DNA of 18,491 nucleotides from Methanothrix sp. (GCA_023229165.1 JALNZQ010000026.1:1-18491); one strand, 5' to 3'. Numbered from the stretch's first letter, positions 7,003 to 14,049 are shown. Program-made: numbers and translations. The notes: generated from the sequence alone by a model not told the origin.

Positions 7003-10000
7003 GTGACTAATATCAAGATGTTGGGTTCGGATGAAGTTGATAAGTTTTTATCTTTTCGTGCCGCCGTTATTCTGGCCGCTGCAATCTTGCTGCTTCACCT
7101 GATAATGGTAGCTCTCGCCAAGAGATTCGAGTTCCTCCTTCCAATTGAGGACGGGTTTGTAACCGTAATCAGCGGTCTTTCTGCCGCCGCCTTGTTTTAC
7201 ACAGCGCGTCGCTCTGCGGGCAGGGCCAGAAAAGCCTGGATAACGATTGCTGCAGCCATGTTGTTCAATACTCTTGGGGATTTATCCTGGTCAGTGGTCG
7301 AGGTCATCCTTCATCAGAATCCGTTTCCTTCCGTGGCGGACATCGGTTACCTCATGTTCTACCCTCTCTTCGCTTTGAGCATATTTTTTCTGCCGGAGGA
7401 ACCCCTCTCTCCTCGGGATAAAATTAAGATGCTGCTTGATTCTGCAATCGTTATTGTATCAGTCACTTTTGTATTCTGGGTCTTATTGATCGCCCCGATT
7501 GTTATTTCCATCGAGGTATTTAATCTGGAATCTGCGGTTTCTCTGGCTTACCCCTTCATGGATTTGCTCCTTTTCATTGCTCTCATGGAGTTGCTCTTCC
7601 GAAAGCTCGACTCTCGTGAACAGGGCCCTATTATCATTGTGGCGATCAGCAGTGCGATATTAATATTAACCGATGCAATTTTCAGCATTCAGGTAACGCA
7701 GGGAACTTTTGTCTCCGGCGGCTTCCTCGATAGCGGCTGGGTGATGAGCTATCTCCTTATGGGGCTGGCAGGAATTCTACAGGTTAACACTCCTTCATTG
7801 GATCGATCTGCATCAGACCATGTTCAAATCAGGAGGGCGGATTGGACTCACAACTTGCCCTTCCTTGGGATTTGCGCCGTCTTTTTGCTCTTTGTCTGGG
7901 GCCAGGAATTCTCACGATTCATCAACTATTCTATGGTAACCGCCACCTTTGGCCTCCTCATTGGTCTGATGTTCCTCCGTCAGAAGGTGGTTTTTGATGA
8001 AAACAATCAGTTTCTCGCAATGACCCTGTCGGAAATAGAAGAACGAACCCAGGCCGAAGATGCCTTGCGCAGATCGGAAAAGGAAAAAGTGGCAATTCTT
8101 AGCGGCCTGAAAAAAGTAGCAGTAGAATACCTCGATCCTCAGATGCGCATCATCTGGGTTAATTCTCCCTTGAAAGAGACTCTCGGCATCACCGATGATG
8201 AAATCAAGGATAAACACTGCTATAAGATCTTCGAGGGCATCGATCGTCCCTGTGAAGGCTGCACAGCTATTAAAGCCCTGCAGACCGGTCAATTCCAAGA
8301 AGGAGAATTGGTCACTCCCGACGGCAAGACCTGGCTATCTCGGAGCAGTCCTGTCAAGGATGCCAGGGAGATGATTACCGGAGTAGTCCACGTAGCTCTA
8401 AACATCAGCGATCGCAAGAAAGCTGAGAGTGCTCTGAAAGAGTCCAGGCGTCTTCTTGCGAGCATAATCGACTTCCTGCCCGATGCTACCTTTGTCATCG
8501 ACAAAGAAGGCAGAGTCATATCCTGGAACCAATCGGTGGAGAAGATGACCGGTGTCAAGTCTGAGCAGATCCTGGGAAAAGGAGATTATGAATACGCTCT
8601 GCCCTTCTATGGTGAGCGCAGACCGGTACTCATTGATGCAGTCCGTGTATCTGATAAAAATTTTGAAAAATTATATGATAATATAAACAGGCAAGAGGAC
8701 AGCACTCTCAATGCCGAAGCCTACATTCCTAATCTGCGTGGAAATGAGGCTTACCTCCTGGGAAGCGCATCGGCTCTCTATGACTCTAAGGGAGATTACT
8801 GGGGGGCGATCGAATCCATCCGCGATATCACAGCGCGAAAACGTGTTGAGACGGATCTTCAAAGGTCCAAGGATAACGCTGAATCTGCCACGCGAGCCAA
8901 ATCCGAATTCCTGGCCAATATGAGTCATGAGATTCGTACGCCCATGAATGCCGTAATAGGCATGACTGGCCTTCTGCTGGATGAAAATCTAACGGAGAGT
9001 CAGAGGGAGGATGTTGAAATCATCCGCCGGAGTGGAGATACGCTTCTCTCCATCATCAACAACATTCTCGATCTCACTAAAATCGAAACGGAGAAGATCG
9101 AACTGGAGCGCCAGCCGTTTGACCTGCGTGACTGTCTTGATGTGTCTATGGATATGGTGGCCGCGGATGCTAATCGGAAGGGCCTGAACATAGAGTACAC
9201 CTTCGAAGACTATGTTCCAACTGTGATCCTGGGCGATCCCACCAGGATCAACCAGATCTTGATTAATTTACTCAATAACGCGGTGAAGTTTACAGAAGAA
9301 GGCAAGATTTCCATCTCCATATCAGGCAAAGCGGTAGAAGACGGCAACTATGAAATCCATTTTGCTATAAAAGATACTGGAATCGGCATTCCGGAAGATA
9401 AGATGGGACGCCTATTCCAGTCGTTCAGTCAGATCGATGCATCGACAGCGCGCCGGTACGGGGGCACTGGTCTAGGATTGGCCATAAGCAAGAAGCTGGC
9501 GGAACTCATGGGTGGAAAGATGTGGGCGGAGAGTAAATTAGGCAAGGGGTCAACTTTTCACTTCACAATCCAGGTTGAACCGACATTCTGCGGGCCTATA
9601 GAAATCGGCAGGTCTGCTTCGAGGGTCGACGTCCCGGGAGATCTCGATAAAAGTTTGAGCATACTGCTGGCAGAAGATAACATGGTTAACCAGATTGTGA
9701 CTCAGAGAATGCTCAATAAGCTTGGATATAGAGCGGATGTGGCAGCCAACGGCATCGAGGTCTTGCAGGCCCTGGAGCGCCGACATTACGATGTGGTGTT
9801 AATGGACGTGCAGATGCCGGAAATGGATGGCTTGAAAGCTACCCAGGCGATACGTCAAAGGTGGCCGATTGGAGAGTTGCCTGTGATCATCGCTATGACT
9901 GCTTCTGCCCTCAAGGGCGATCGAGAAATGTGTTTGGCTGCAGGCATGGATGGATACGTAAGCAAGCCGGTCAAGATAGAGATGCTGAGGGCCGCTCTGG

Positions 10001-10032
10001 AGGATTGCGGCAAGAACTGCCAAAACTCATAA
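7003..10032 (+). CDS. Membrane hybrid histidine kinase (TM-PAS-PAS-HisKA-HATPase-REC)
   Basis: A 1009-residue two-component sensor. Residues about 18-330 hold roughly ten hydrophobic helices and no large outside loop, so sensing is probably in or at the membrane. A short coiled link (340-360) leads to PAS1 (about 365-475), which has three Cys, C406, C417 and C420, in a CEGC setting seen in other PAS sensors. PAS2 covers about 480-615. HisKA carries the phospho-acceptor H642 (NMSHEIRTPMN). HATPase_c has an N box with N755 and N759, G1 DTGIGIP (791-797) and G2 GGTGLGL (820-826). The receiver domain follows, with acidic pair in LLAEDN, D935 as acceptor (VLMDVQMPEMDG), the TAS switch and the K of SKPVK. 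It is an orphan: no response regulator or target gene is next to it. The start may be GTG at 7003 or ATG at 7018; AGGAG at 6999-7003 lies before the latter with long spacing. Confidence 0.95.
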   Translation: MTNIKMLGSDEVDKFLSFRAAVILAAAILLLHLIMVALAKRFEFLLPIEDGFVTVISGLSAAALFYTARRSAGRARKAWITIAAAMLFNTLGDLSWSVVEVILHQNPFPSVADIGYLMFYPLFALSIFFLPEEPLSPRDKIKMLLDSAIVIVSVTFVFWVLLIAPIVISIEVFNLESAVSLAYPFMDLLLFIALMELLFRKLDSREQGPIIIVAISSAILILTDAIFSIQVTQGTFVSGGFLDSGWVMSYLLMGLAGILQVNTPSLDRSASDHVQIRRADWTHNLPFLGICAVFLLFVWGQEFSRFINYSMVTATFGLLIGLMFLRQKVVFDENNQFLAMTLSEIEERTQAEDALRRSEKEKVAILSGLKKVAVEYLDPQMRIIWVNSPLKETLGITDDEIKDKHCYKIFEGIDRPCEGCTAIKALQTGQFQEGELVTPDGKTWLSRSSPVKDAREMITGVVHVALNISDRKKAESALKESRRLLASIIDFLPDATFVIDKEGRVISWNQSVEKMTGVKSEQILGKGDYEYALPFYGERRPVLIDAVRVSDKNFEKLYDNINRQEDSTLNAEAYIPNLRGNEAYLLGSASALYDSKGDYWGAIESIRDITARKRVETDLQRSKDNAESATRAKSEFLANMSHEIRTPMNAVIGMTGLLLDENLTESQREDVEIIRRSGDTLLSIINNILDLTKIETEKIELERQPFDLRDCLDVSMDMVAADANRKGLNIEYTFEDYVPTVILGDPTRINQILINLLNNAVKFTEEGKISISISGKAVEDGNYEIHFAIKDTGIGIPEDKMGRLFQSFSQIDASTARRYGGTGLGLAISKKLAELMGGKMWAESKLGKGSTFHFTIQVEPTFCGPIEIGRSASRVDVPGDLDKSLSILLAEDNMVNQIVTQRMLNKLGYRADVAANGIEVLQALERRHYDVVLMDVQMPEMDGLKATQAIRQRWPIGELPVIIAMTASALKGDREMCLAAGMDGYVSKPVKIEMLRAALEDCGKNCQNS

Positions 10033-10043
10033 TCCTCAGACAA

Positions 10044-10238
10044 TCAGTATCTCGATATGCTCAGGATATGCAGCTTCCATACCACAATCAGGGTTACGAA
10101 TAGGATAATGAGTATCTTGAGTGCCAAAAGATATTCATTTGCCCCGGCTATATTAAAGCCTGAAAGGAAGTCTCCTTCAATACCTACTGTCGAAATGGTT
10201 TCACCATTAAAAGCGTGTGCTGTACATAAATAAATCAT
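10044..10238 (-). CDS. Possible 64-aa single-helix membrane protein
   Basis: A small frame facing the kinase gene end-on. The last third is a clear membrane helix (LKILIILFVTLIVVWKL) followed by a short basic end; the first 40 residues are mildly polar. No family is recognised, and the ATG has no ribosome-binding site, so it would need a leaderless transcript. It could equally be a remnant of a larger membrane protein or chance. The rest of the 10033-10398 gap shows only a TATA-like ATATAGTAATAAT near 10323 that could serve the next gene. Confidence 0.3.
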   Translation of the reverse strand: MIYLCTAHAFNGETISTVGIEGDFLSGFNIAGANEYLLALKILIILFVTLIVVWKLHILSISRY

Positions 10239-10398
10239 TTTCGATCAATATGAATGTATTTGGAGTCAATGACGTTTTAGGTCGCATGATCCTTATCGAC
10301 ATTTGGCTAAACCGAAATCGTCATATAGTAATAATAGAAAACCACGATGGGCTCTTGATGAGATGAACGCGGGTCTCTAATGGTTCGGAGCGGTCGAT

Positions 10399-10914
10399 AT
10401 GATCTACAAGTTATTGCCATGCATAGCGGTTATTGCCTGTTTCCTATTGCAGGCAAATGCTCTTCCATCCACGGTTATTGGGGATGGGAGTCCCGAATTT
10501 CTCGAAGATTTTTCAGATGCATTTCAACAAGAAATTGATGCGGATAATTCCATGGATAATGTGAATGTAACCGGGACCTGGTCCATCAATCTTATGGGCG
10601 AAACACAGGAGTTGATGAAGCTGCAACTGGTTGACAACGATGGCGCAATCAGCGGTCCGGGAGTAATAATAACGGTAAATGATACAGAGAAAGCCATAGC
10701 CAACGGCTCAATATTTGGAGACAAAATGAATTTGACCGTGGTGCCTCTTGGTGTGCCGAATTTATACAGGCTCAATCTGTCTTTATCTTCTCTGGATGCA
10801 GGGGAATATACCGTCTATCGGGCTGATGGAGGCAGTCGGTCCGGCAATTTCACATTCGCGGTCTCTTCAAATATTTTCAAGCCAGCATCAGCAGTGGATG
10901 GATGGGATTTCTGA
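10399..10914 (+). CDS. Secreted beta-rich protein of unknown function
   Basis: A 171-residue exported protein. Residues 1-22 form a signal peptide (MIYKLLPCIAVIACFLLQANA). After an acidic linker (about 30-52) comes a repetitive beta-strand pattern: GTWSINLMGE, KLQLVDNDGAISGPGVI, AIANGSIFGDKMNLTVV, YRLNLSLSSLDAGEYTVYR, SGNFTFAV. This resembles small outside domains found in Methanothrix proteins (from memory, not searched). Six N-glycosylation sequons (NVT, NDT, NGS, NLT, NLS, NFT) fit exposure on the cell surface. GGAG lies eight bases before the ATG. It is the last ordinary gene before the repeat-rich island; its role is unknown. Confidence 0.75.
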   Translation: MIYKLLPCIAVIACFLLQANALPSTVIGDGSPEFLEDFSDAFQQEIDADNSMDNVNVTGTWSINLMGETQELMKLQLVDNDGAISGPGVIITVNDTEKAIANGSIFGDKMNLTVVPLGVPNLYRLNLSLSSLDAGEYTVYRADGGSRSGNFTFAVSSNIFKPASAVDGWDF

Positions 10915-11009
10915 TGTGTTTCATCTGCATCTGCAGCAGGTGTCCGGCTATCGAGAGCTTGTCTGCAGAGATCATTGTGTAAAAGATGGGGCGTTGCTGG
11001 CTCTTTTCT

Positions 11010-11170
11010 GATCGAGCACGAATGACCGGGACGCCCGCACGTCAGGGGGGCCGGAGGCCCGGTTGGTGGCCGTTCGTGGTCTGGATGCCCGCTGGCCTGG
11101 AACTTCGGGGGGCGGGAAGGATGCAGCTTGGCGGCGCAGATGACTGGCAGGAATTCTATCGAGCAGAGAC
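11010..11170 (+). repeat. Interspersed GC-rich repeat, copy A
   Basis: Starts at the GATCGAGCACG motif, continues with GGGACGCCCGCACG, GGGCCGGAGGCCC, a CTGGCCTGGAAC segment, GGGGGGCGGGAAGGATGCAG and CTTGGCG, and ends at ATCGAGCAGAGA. Compared with copy E it lacks about 35 bases after GGAGGCCC. Small GC stems (CGGG-ACG-CCCG and GGGCC-GGA-GGCCC) are visible. It occupies most of the 10915-11286 gap; downstream of it, sequence is shared with the second toxin-antitoxin cassette. Confidence 0.7.
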
Positions 11171-11286
11171 TTACAAGGTCAAGACCACGTCAGCGGGACT
11201 GGTAGGTATCGGGAACTTTTTTCTGATCGATGACCTTGGGACACTGCAAAAATAATTTTCTCCGATTTATAAAAATAATGTTTGGT

Positions 11287-11439
11287 TTATCGTTGGCTAG
11301 CACGCCTGCGCCGTAATTCCTCTAGTGTGATTCCCTCAGATTTATGCTTCTGCAAATACTCATATTGGGAATCAACGTATGCCGCCTCGCTGTAATCTAT
11401 CTTCTCTTGACTCTCTTTTGCTTTTACGACGGCTGCCAT
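11287..11439 (-). CDS. Putative antitoxin of RelE-type module 1
   Basis: A 50-residue acidic/basic small protein, second gene of a toxin-first pair. It starts MAAVVKAKESQEKIDYSEAA and ends in a basic, Arg-rich helix (LEELRRRRASQR). No DNA-binding fold is obvious, and the antitoxin role is inferred from position after a RelE-type toxin. The chosen ATG has AGGTGG seven bases before it. The frame stays open to an ATG at 11487 that overlaps the toxin stop (ATGA) and would give 66 residues through coupled translation. A TATA-like box lies between the two starts. Protein identical to the copy at 14624-14776 over these residues. Confidence 0.65.
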   Translation of the reverse strand: MAAVVKAKESQEKIDYSEAAYVDSQYEYLQKHKSEGITLEELRRRRASQR

Positions 11440-11470
11440 CTCATAACCACCTGGCATATTTAAGTTGTTT

Positions 11471-11480
11471 TTAATATATA
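11471..11480 (-). promoter_or_regulatory. Internal TATA-like box before antitoxin 1
   Basis: TATATATTAA on the minus strand, just after the toxin stop and about 35 bases before the internal antitoxin ATG. It could give the antitoxin its own transcript in a toxin-first operon. The same box is kept in the second cassette. Confidence 0.4.
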
Positions 11481-11483
11481 CCT

Positions 11484-11765
11484 TCATCGGTAGTCCGAAT
11501 CTCCAGATCGAGGAAAGGCCTTAGTGATGTATATCGCTTTCTCGGATTCATCAACGAAGTATTCCAGTCGCTGTCGTCCGATCCTCATTCGATACATAGC
11601 GGGCGATTTGAAACCGCTAAGCTTCTTGATATCGGCCAGTGGGCGGCGCTGATAGGGATTCTTCTTCAGCTCCTCTACATGCTCTTCTATCTGCTCGTAG
11701 GTGTCCTGATCCAGCTTAACCAGATATTTTTCAGCTTTTGGCAGGAAGATCGCAATGTAGGGCAT
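11484..11765 (-). CDS. RelE/ParE-superfamily toxin, module 1
   Basis: A 93-residue type II toxin; relatives cut mRNA at the ribosome (RelE) or block gyrase (ParE). The N-terminal strand-helix part MPYIAIFLPKAEKYLVKLD is followed by two helices (to about residue 47), then IKKLSGFKSPAMYRMRIGRQRLEYFVDE and a final strand with YITKAFPRSG. The YRMRIGRQRLEY pattern is the RelE core. It precedes its putative antitoxin, an order known from HigBA-type systems. It differs from the copy at 14821-15102 at three residues (E27G, K34M, S50G, approximate numbers). No clear ribosome-binding site precedes the ATG. Flanked by interspersed repeats. Confidence 0.85.
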   Translation of the reverse strand: MPYIAIFLPKAEKYLVKLDQDTYEQIEEHVEELKKNPYQRRPLADIKKLSGFKSPAMYRMRIGRQRLEYFVDESEKAIYITKAFPRSGDSDYR

Positions 11766-11899
11766 GGCCTAGAACTTGATGCGAGTTATCATTCAATAGG
11801 ATGTCGGCCCTCATTCCATAACTGCTGCCTTTTTCTCACTTCGTCATGATTTGGGATGGTGCATTCAAAAGTCTGTCAATGGGATTTTTATCACATGCG

Positions 11900-12085
11900 G
11901 TGCGGTCGAGTGAGATTGCCTACAGCCGCTAGTGGCTGGCATGCTCGCTGGCTGGGAGCTGCCGGGGCGGAAGGGATGCAGCTTGGCGATGCGGATGACT
12001 GATGGAAGCCGATCGAGCACGGATAGCGGGGACGCCCGCACGCCAGGGTGGCCGGATCAGTGGATGTGCTTGCGGTTGAGCGAGA
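11900..12085 (+). repeat. Interspersed GC-rich repeat, copy B
   Basis: Runs from TGCGGTCGAGTGAG through GGGGCGGAAGGGATGCAGCTT, CCGATCGAGCACGGATAGCG and GGGACGCCCGCACGCCAGGG to a second TGCGGTTGAGCGAG. The short motif at both ends gives a unit of about 0.18 kb. It fills most of the 11766-12195 gap. A 10-base palindrome CTGTTAACAG at 12141-12150, followed by another TTAAC, lies between it and the next gene. Confidence 0.7.
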
Positions 12086-12195
12086 GCGCTGCCATGTCCG
12101 GGGCGGACAGGAAAACCATAGGGGACCGTGTCTCGCTCGCCTGTTAACAGTTAACTTCTTAACCATATGAAGGAACTTAGCCATGCGGTGGTTCA

Positions 12196-12732
12196 TTGAA
12201 ACGCCTGATGATTTTCATCGATAATTCCAACATCTTCCGAGGATCGCGCCGGGAGGGCATCAAATTTGATTACCAGAAGTTAGTGGATTTCTTGGCGGAT
12301 TCGGGCATCCAGAGGCTAGAAAAATACGACTTAACACGAGTCATAATGTACTGTGCTGTTGATAGATCTCAGCCGGATGATAGGATCAGAGCCCAAGAAG
12401 CGCTATATTCCATCTTTAATAGTTTTATCAAGTTCGATGTCAAGACCTTTGACTTGAAAGTGGTCCAATCCGCTGATGGTGACATCACTGATAAATATGA
12501 AAAGGGGGTAGACGTGGCCTTGGTTACCGATCTACTCTTGCTGGCATCACGAAATGCGTTCGACGTGGCCATCATATGCGCGGGTGATGCCGATTTCTTC
12601 CGAGCGGTTGAAGGCGTAAAAGAAATGGGAAAGGAGATATACATCGCAAGCTTTGATGAAAGCTGCGCAACAAAGCTCAAGGATGCTTCATTAGGTTACA
12701 TTTCTTTAACAATGCACTCAGATATGATTTAG
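12196..12732 (+). CDS. NYN-domain (LabA/DUF88-like) putative RNase
   Basis: A 178-residue protein with the NYN fold, a PIN-like metal-dependent nuclease that usually acts on RNA. Candidate acidic site residues are D9 (IFIDNSNIF), D106 (KGVDVALVTD) and D131/D133 (CAGDADFF); the order of these motifs matches the family. No extra domain (OST-HTH, LOTUS) is attached. The start is TTG at 12196-12198, preceded closely by GGTGG; the next Met is residue 5. It is the only plus-strand gene inside the toxin-antitoxin and repeat island and has no obvious partner. A role in RNA decay or defence is possible from context but unproven. Confidence 0.85.
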   Translation: MKRLMIFIDNSNIFRGSRREGIKFDYQKLVDFLADSGIQRLEKYDLTRVIMYCAVDRSQPDDRIRAQEALYSIFNSFIKFDVKTFDLKVVQSADGDITDKYEKGVDVALVTDLLLLASRNAFDVAIICAGDADFFRAVEGVKEMGKEIYIASFDESCATKLKDASLGYISLTMHSDMI

Positions 12733-12742
12733 TATTTTTTTA

Positions 12743-12794
12743 GCGGAGAGCGAGCATCTTACTGATGCCGAAGACCTTTTGGTTCACTCTCCGC
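12743..12794 (+). terminator. Three-way-junction hairpin after the NYN gene
   Basis: GCGGAGAG (12743-12750) pairs perfectly with CTCTCCGC (12787-12794). Between them lie two smaller stems, GCATC/GATGC (12754-12758 with 12764-12768) and GACC/GGTT around TTTT. A TATTTTTTTA tract precedes it, right after the stop. It could be a terminator or a structured RNA 3' end. Confidence 0.35.
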
Positions 12795-12879
12795 GGGTTA
12801 TTTCCAAGAATACACAACGCACGTATGATATAAACTTTTGCTCGATAGGCTATAGATCGTCTCCGGCCAGATCAGTGCG

Positions 12880-12996
12880 AGCTGGAACATGGTGGCAGGA
12901 GGCCCGCGCGGTCCCGCTTGCGGTCGGGCGGGCGCTCGTGTCCGGTGTGCTTGCTGGTCTGGAGCTTCGGGGGGCGGCAGGGATGCAGCTAGGCGC
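12880..12996 (+). repeat. Interspersed GC-rich repeat, copy C
   Basis: Contains GGAGGCCCGCGCGGTCCCGC, TTGCGGTCGGGCGGGCGCTC, a TGGTCTGGAGCTTCGG segment and GGGGGGCGGCAGGGATGCAG followed by CTAGGCGC. Its right end runs into the last codons and stop codon of hicB on the other strand. Confidence 0.65.
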
Positions 12997-13204
12997 TTAC
13001 TTTTATGCTTCTAGCTGTGATTGTCGGCTCAGGTATGGGAAGATTCTCTTCTCTCAAGCCTTCCAGGTGGAATTCTATAGCTTCCTTCATCAGCTCCACA
13101 GTCTCTTCTTCCGTCTCGCCGGCTGCTGCAATGCCAGGCAGGTCCGGGCAGTATGCAGAGTAATTCCCAACACCCTTTTCTATAATAATCGTATATCTAG
13201 TCAT
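12989..13204 (-). CDS. hicB: HicB-family antitoxin
   Basis: A 71-residue HicB-type protein. The N-terminal half has the partial RNase H-like pattern YTIIIEKGVGNYSAYCPDLPGI, then AAGETEEETVELMKEAIEFHLEGL, both typical of the family. It would neutralise a HicA mRNA interferase. No complete hicA is present: only a tail remnant remains just upstream, overlapping the hicB start. GGAGAAGGAAG gives a ribosome-binding site. The C-terminal residues and TAG stop coincide with the end of repeat copy C, so the original C-terminus may have been altered. Confidence 0.9.
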   Translation of the reverse strand: MTRYTIIIEKGVGNYSAYCPDLPGIAAAGETEEETVELMKEAIEFHLEGLREENLPIPEPTITARSIKVSA

Positions 13205-13244
13205 CTTCCTTCTCCATTATGCCGGCCTGCTTTAATATTAAAAT
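13197..13244 (-). pseudogene. hicA: hicA C-terminal remnant
   Basis: In a frame other than that of the overlapping RelE-like gene, the codons read ILILKQAGIMEKEDD and end in TAG, with the stop overlapping the hicB start by 8 bases. ILKQAGI is the usual end of HicA, and the overlap is the usual hicA-hicB arrangement. Upstream the frame gives no HicA-like sequence. Only about nine residues match, so this is suggestive. Confidence 0.4.
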
Positions 13245-13395
13245 TGGTCGATGAAATAACAGTGAATTTGAATCTTGAAGGATATGGGTTCTCGCTTAGG
13301 CGATCGATCAGTTTTCCGACTTTTTCTTGATGTGCGCGAGGAAGCGATAATAGAATAGACCTGATATCTCTGTTTAAGCGAACATGAACGCTCAT
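13201..13395 (-). CDS. Truncated RelE-type toxin
   Basis: A 64-residue frame. Residues 1-42 (MSVHVRLNRDIRSILLSLPR and the two helices ending LSENPYPS) look like the N-terminal half of a RelE toxin, but the expected strand core (the Y-x-R-x-G-x-Y-R segment) is missing. After residue about 42 the sequence is unrelated and overlaps the hicA-like tail in another frame. Full RelE proteins have about 85-95 residues, so the toxin is probably dead. It overlaps its antitoxin by ATGA and overlaps hicB at its end. Confidence 0.6.
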   Translation of the reverse strand: MSVHVRLNRDIRSILLSLPRAHQEKVGKLIDRLSENPYPSRFKFTVISSTNFNIKAGRHNGEGR

Positions 13396-13547
13396 AGACC
13401 AAGTTCTGCCTTAAGGTCTTCCCAGGATATGCCACACTTGCGAGTCTCTTCCGCTATTCTATCCAACTCTTTTATCTCAGAGACCTCTAATTCTATTTCT
13501 TCAATTGTAGATTCCTGAATGACGGCTTTCTCTTTCGCGCCAGCCAT
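13392..13547 (-). CDS. RelB-like antitoxin paired with the truncated toxin
   Basis: A 51-residue protein beginning MAGAKEKAVIQESTIEEIEL and ending SWEDLKAELGL, an ending common in small archaeal RelB-type antitoxins. It is acidic and helical. The stop overlaps the ATG of the RelE-like gene (ATGA), the usual antitoxin-first order. The sequence upstream of the start (to about 13610) is similar to that of the antitoxin at 14050-14208, including TTGCGAAAAGG read on the plus strand. With the toxin truncated, it may be an orphan antitoxin. Confidence 0.65.
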   Translation of the reverse strand: MAGAKEKAVIQESTIEEIELEVSEIKELDRIAEETRKCGISWEDLKAELGL

Positions 13548-13618
13548 GATAGGTACAACTCGCTGCAGAGCTATAAGGATTGCGAAAAGGCCGTGGATCG
13601 GGCCGGGATTCATAACCT

Positions 13619-13725
13619 GCTCAGAGAGCGGCGAGGTGCGGATTGGGGCGGTACCGCCTGCAGGAATCCGATCGAGTAGAGATTACTTGCAGGATGCCGA
13701 GCTGATGGAGCTGGCCGGCTTTTCA
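13619..13725 (+). repeat. Interspersed repeat, partial copy D
   Basis: Degenerate copy with GGGGCGGTACCGCCTGCAGG, AATCCGATCGAGTAGAGAT and CAGGATGCCGAGCTGATGGA. The GGGACGCCCGCACG core is not present. Weaker than the other copies. Confidence 0.4.
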
Positions 13726-13737
13726 TAAGTTGAGAAT

Positions 13738-14039
13738 CTAATCCTCGATCTCTATTTCCCACCTTTTTAAGATCTCAGCAGATTTTTCATAGACAAAATT
13801 ATGATGATCTACATACAAAAACGTAATTATATCATCTTTAAGAATATAAACAATCACATAAGGATCTACGTGAGAGCCACGGGCGTGCTTCAATGCATGC
13901 CGCTTGGGGTCTCCAATGGATGGATTTTCAAGGATCTGATTTATCTTATTAAGAAGCCGCTTTTCCAATGATTTGTTTTTCCGGGTAAGCTTTTTGAAGT
14001 TCTCTCGAACTCTGGTGTCCGATGAAACTTATATTTCAT
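13738..14039 (-). pseudogene. RelE-type toxin with a one-base frameshift
   Basis: From ATG at 14037-14039 the frame reads MKYKFHRTPEFERTSK and then leaves the family pattern; another frame continues with KKLTRKNKSLEKRLLNKINQ and on to a RelE-like core ending near DPYVIVYILKDDIITFLYVD and HHNFVYEK. One extra A in the A5 run near 14000 would join them into a 100-residue toxin, the normal length. The ATG lies 10 bases after the antitoxin stop. The break may be a true mutation, a slippage site or a sequencing error. HHNFVYE resembles the end of plasmid-type RelE/YafQ relatives. Confidence 0.7.
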
Positions 14040-14049
14040 GGGATAAACG

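Larger units (their letters stand above)
11105..11810. repeat. Duplicated toxin-antitoxin segment, copy 1
   Basis: About 0.7 kb nearly identical to 14448-15150. It starts within the interspersed repeat, includes non-coding sequence with the block CTTACAAGGTCAAGA, the antitoxin, the toxin and about 50 bases upstream of the toxin to GGATGTCGGCCCT. A few substitutions and small indels separate the copies. Interspersed-repeat copies flank both. Confidence 0.85.

Noticed and set aside
10748..11255. Plus-strand frames of 87 and 89 residues at the end of the secreted-protein gene and in repeat A
   Set aside because: They run through repeat DNA; the similar 61-residue frame at 14402-14587 is conserved only because the DNA is duplicated.
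11891..12196. Frames of 71 (plus) and 101 (minus) residues in repeat B
   Set aside because: Proline/arginine/cysteine-rich translations of the GC-rich repeat, with no starts or domains.
12779..13330. Plus-strand 183-residue frame
   Set aside because: It crosses repeat C and then runs antisense to hicB and the RelE fragment.
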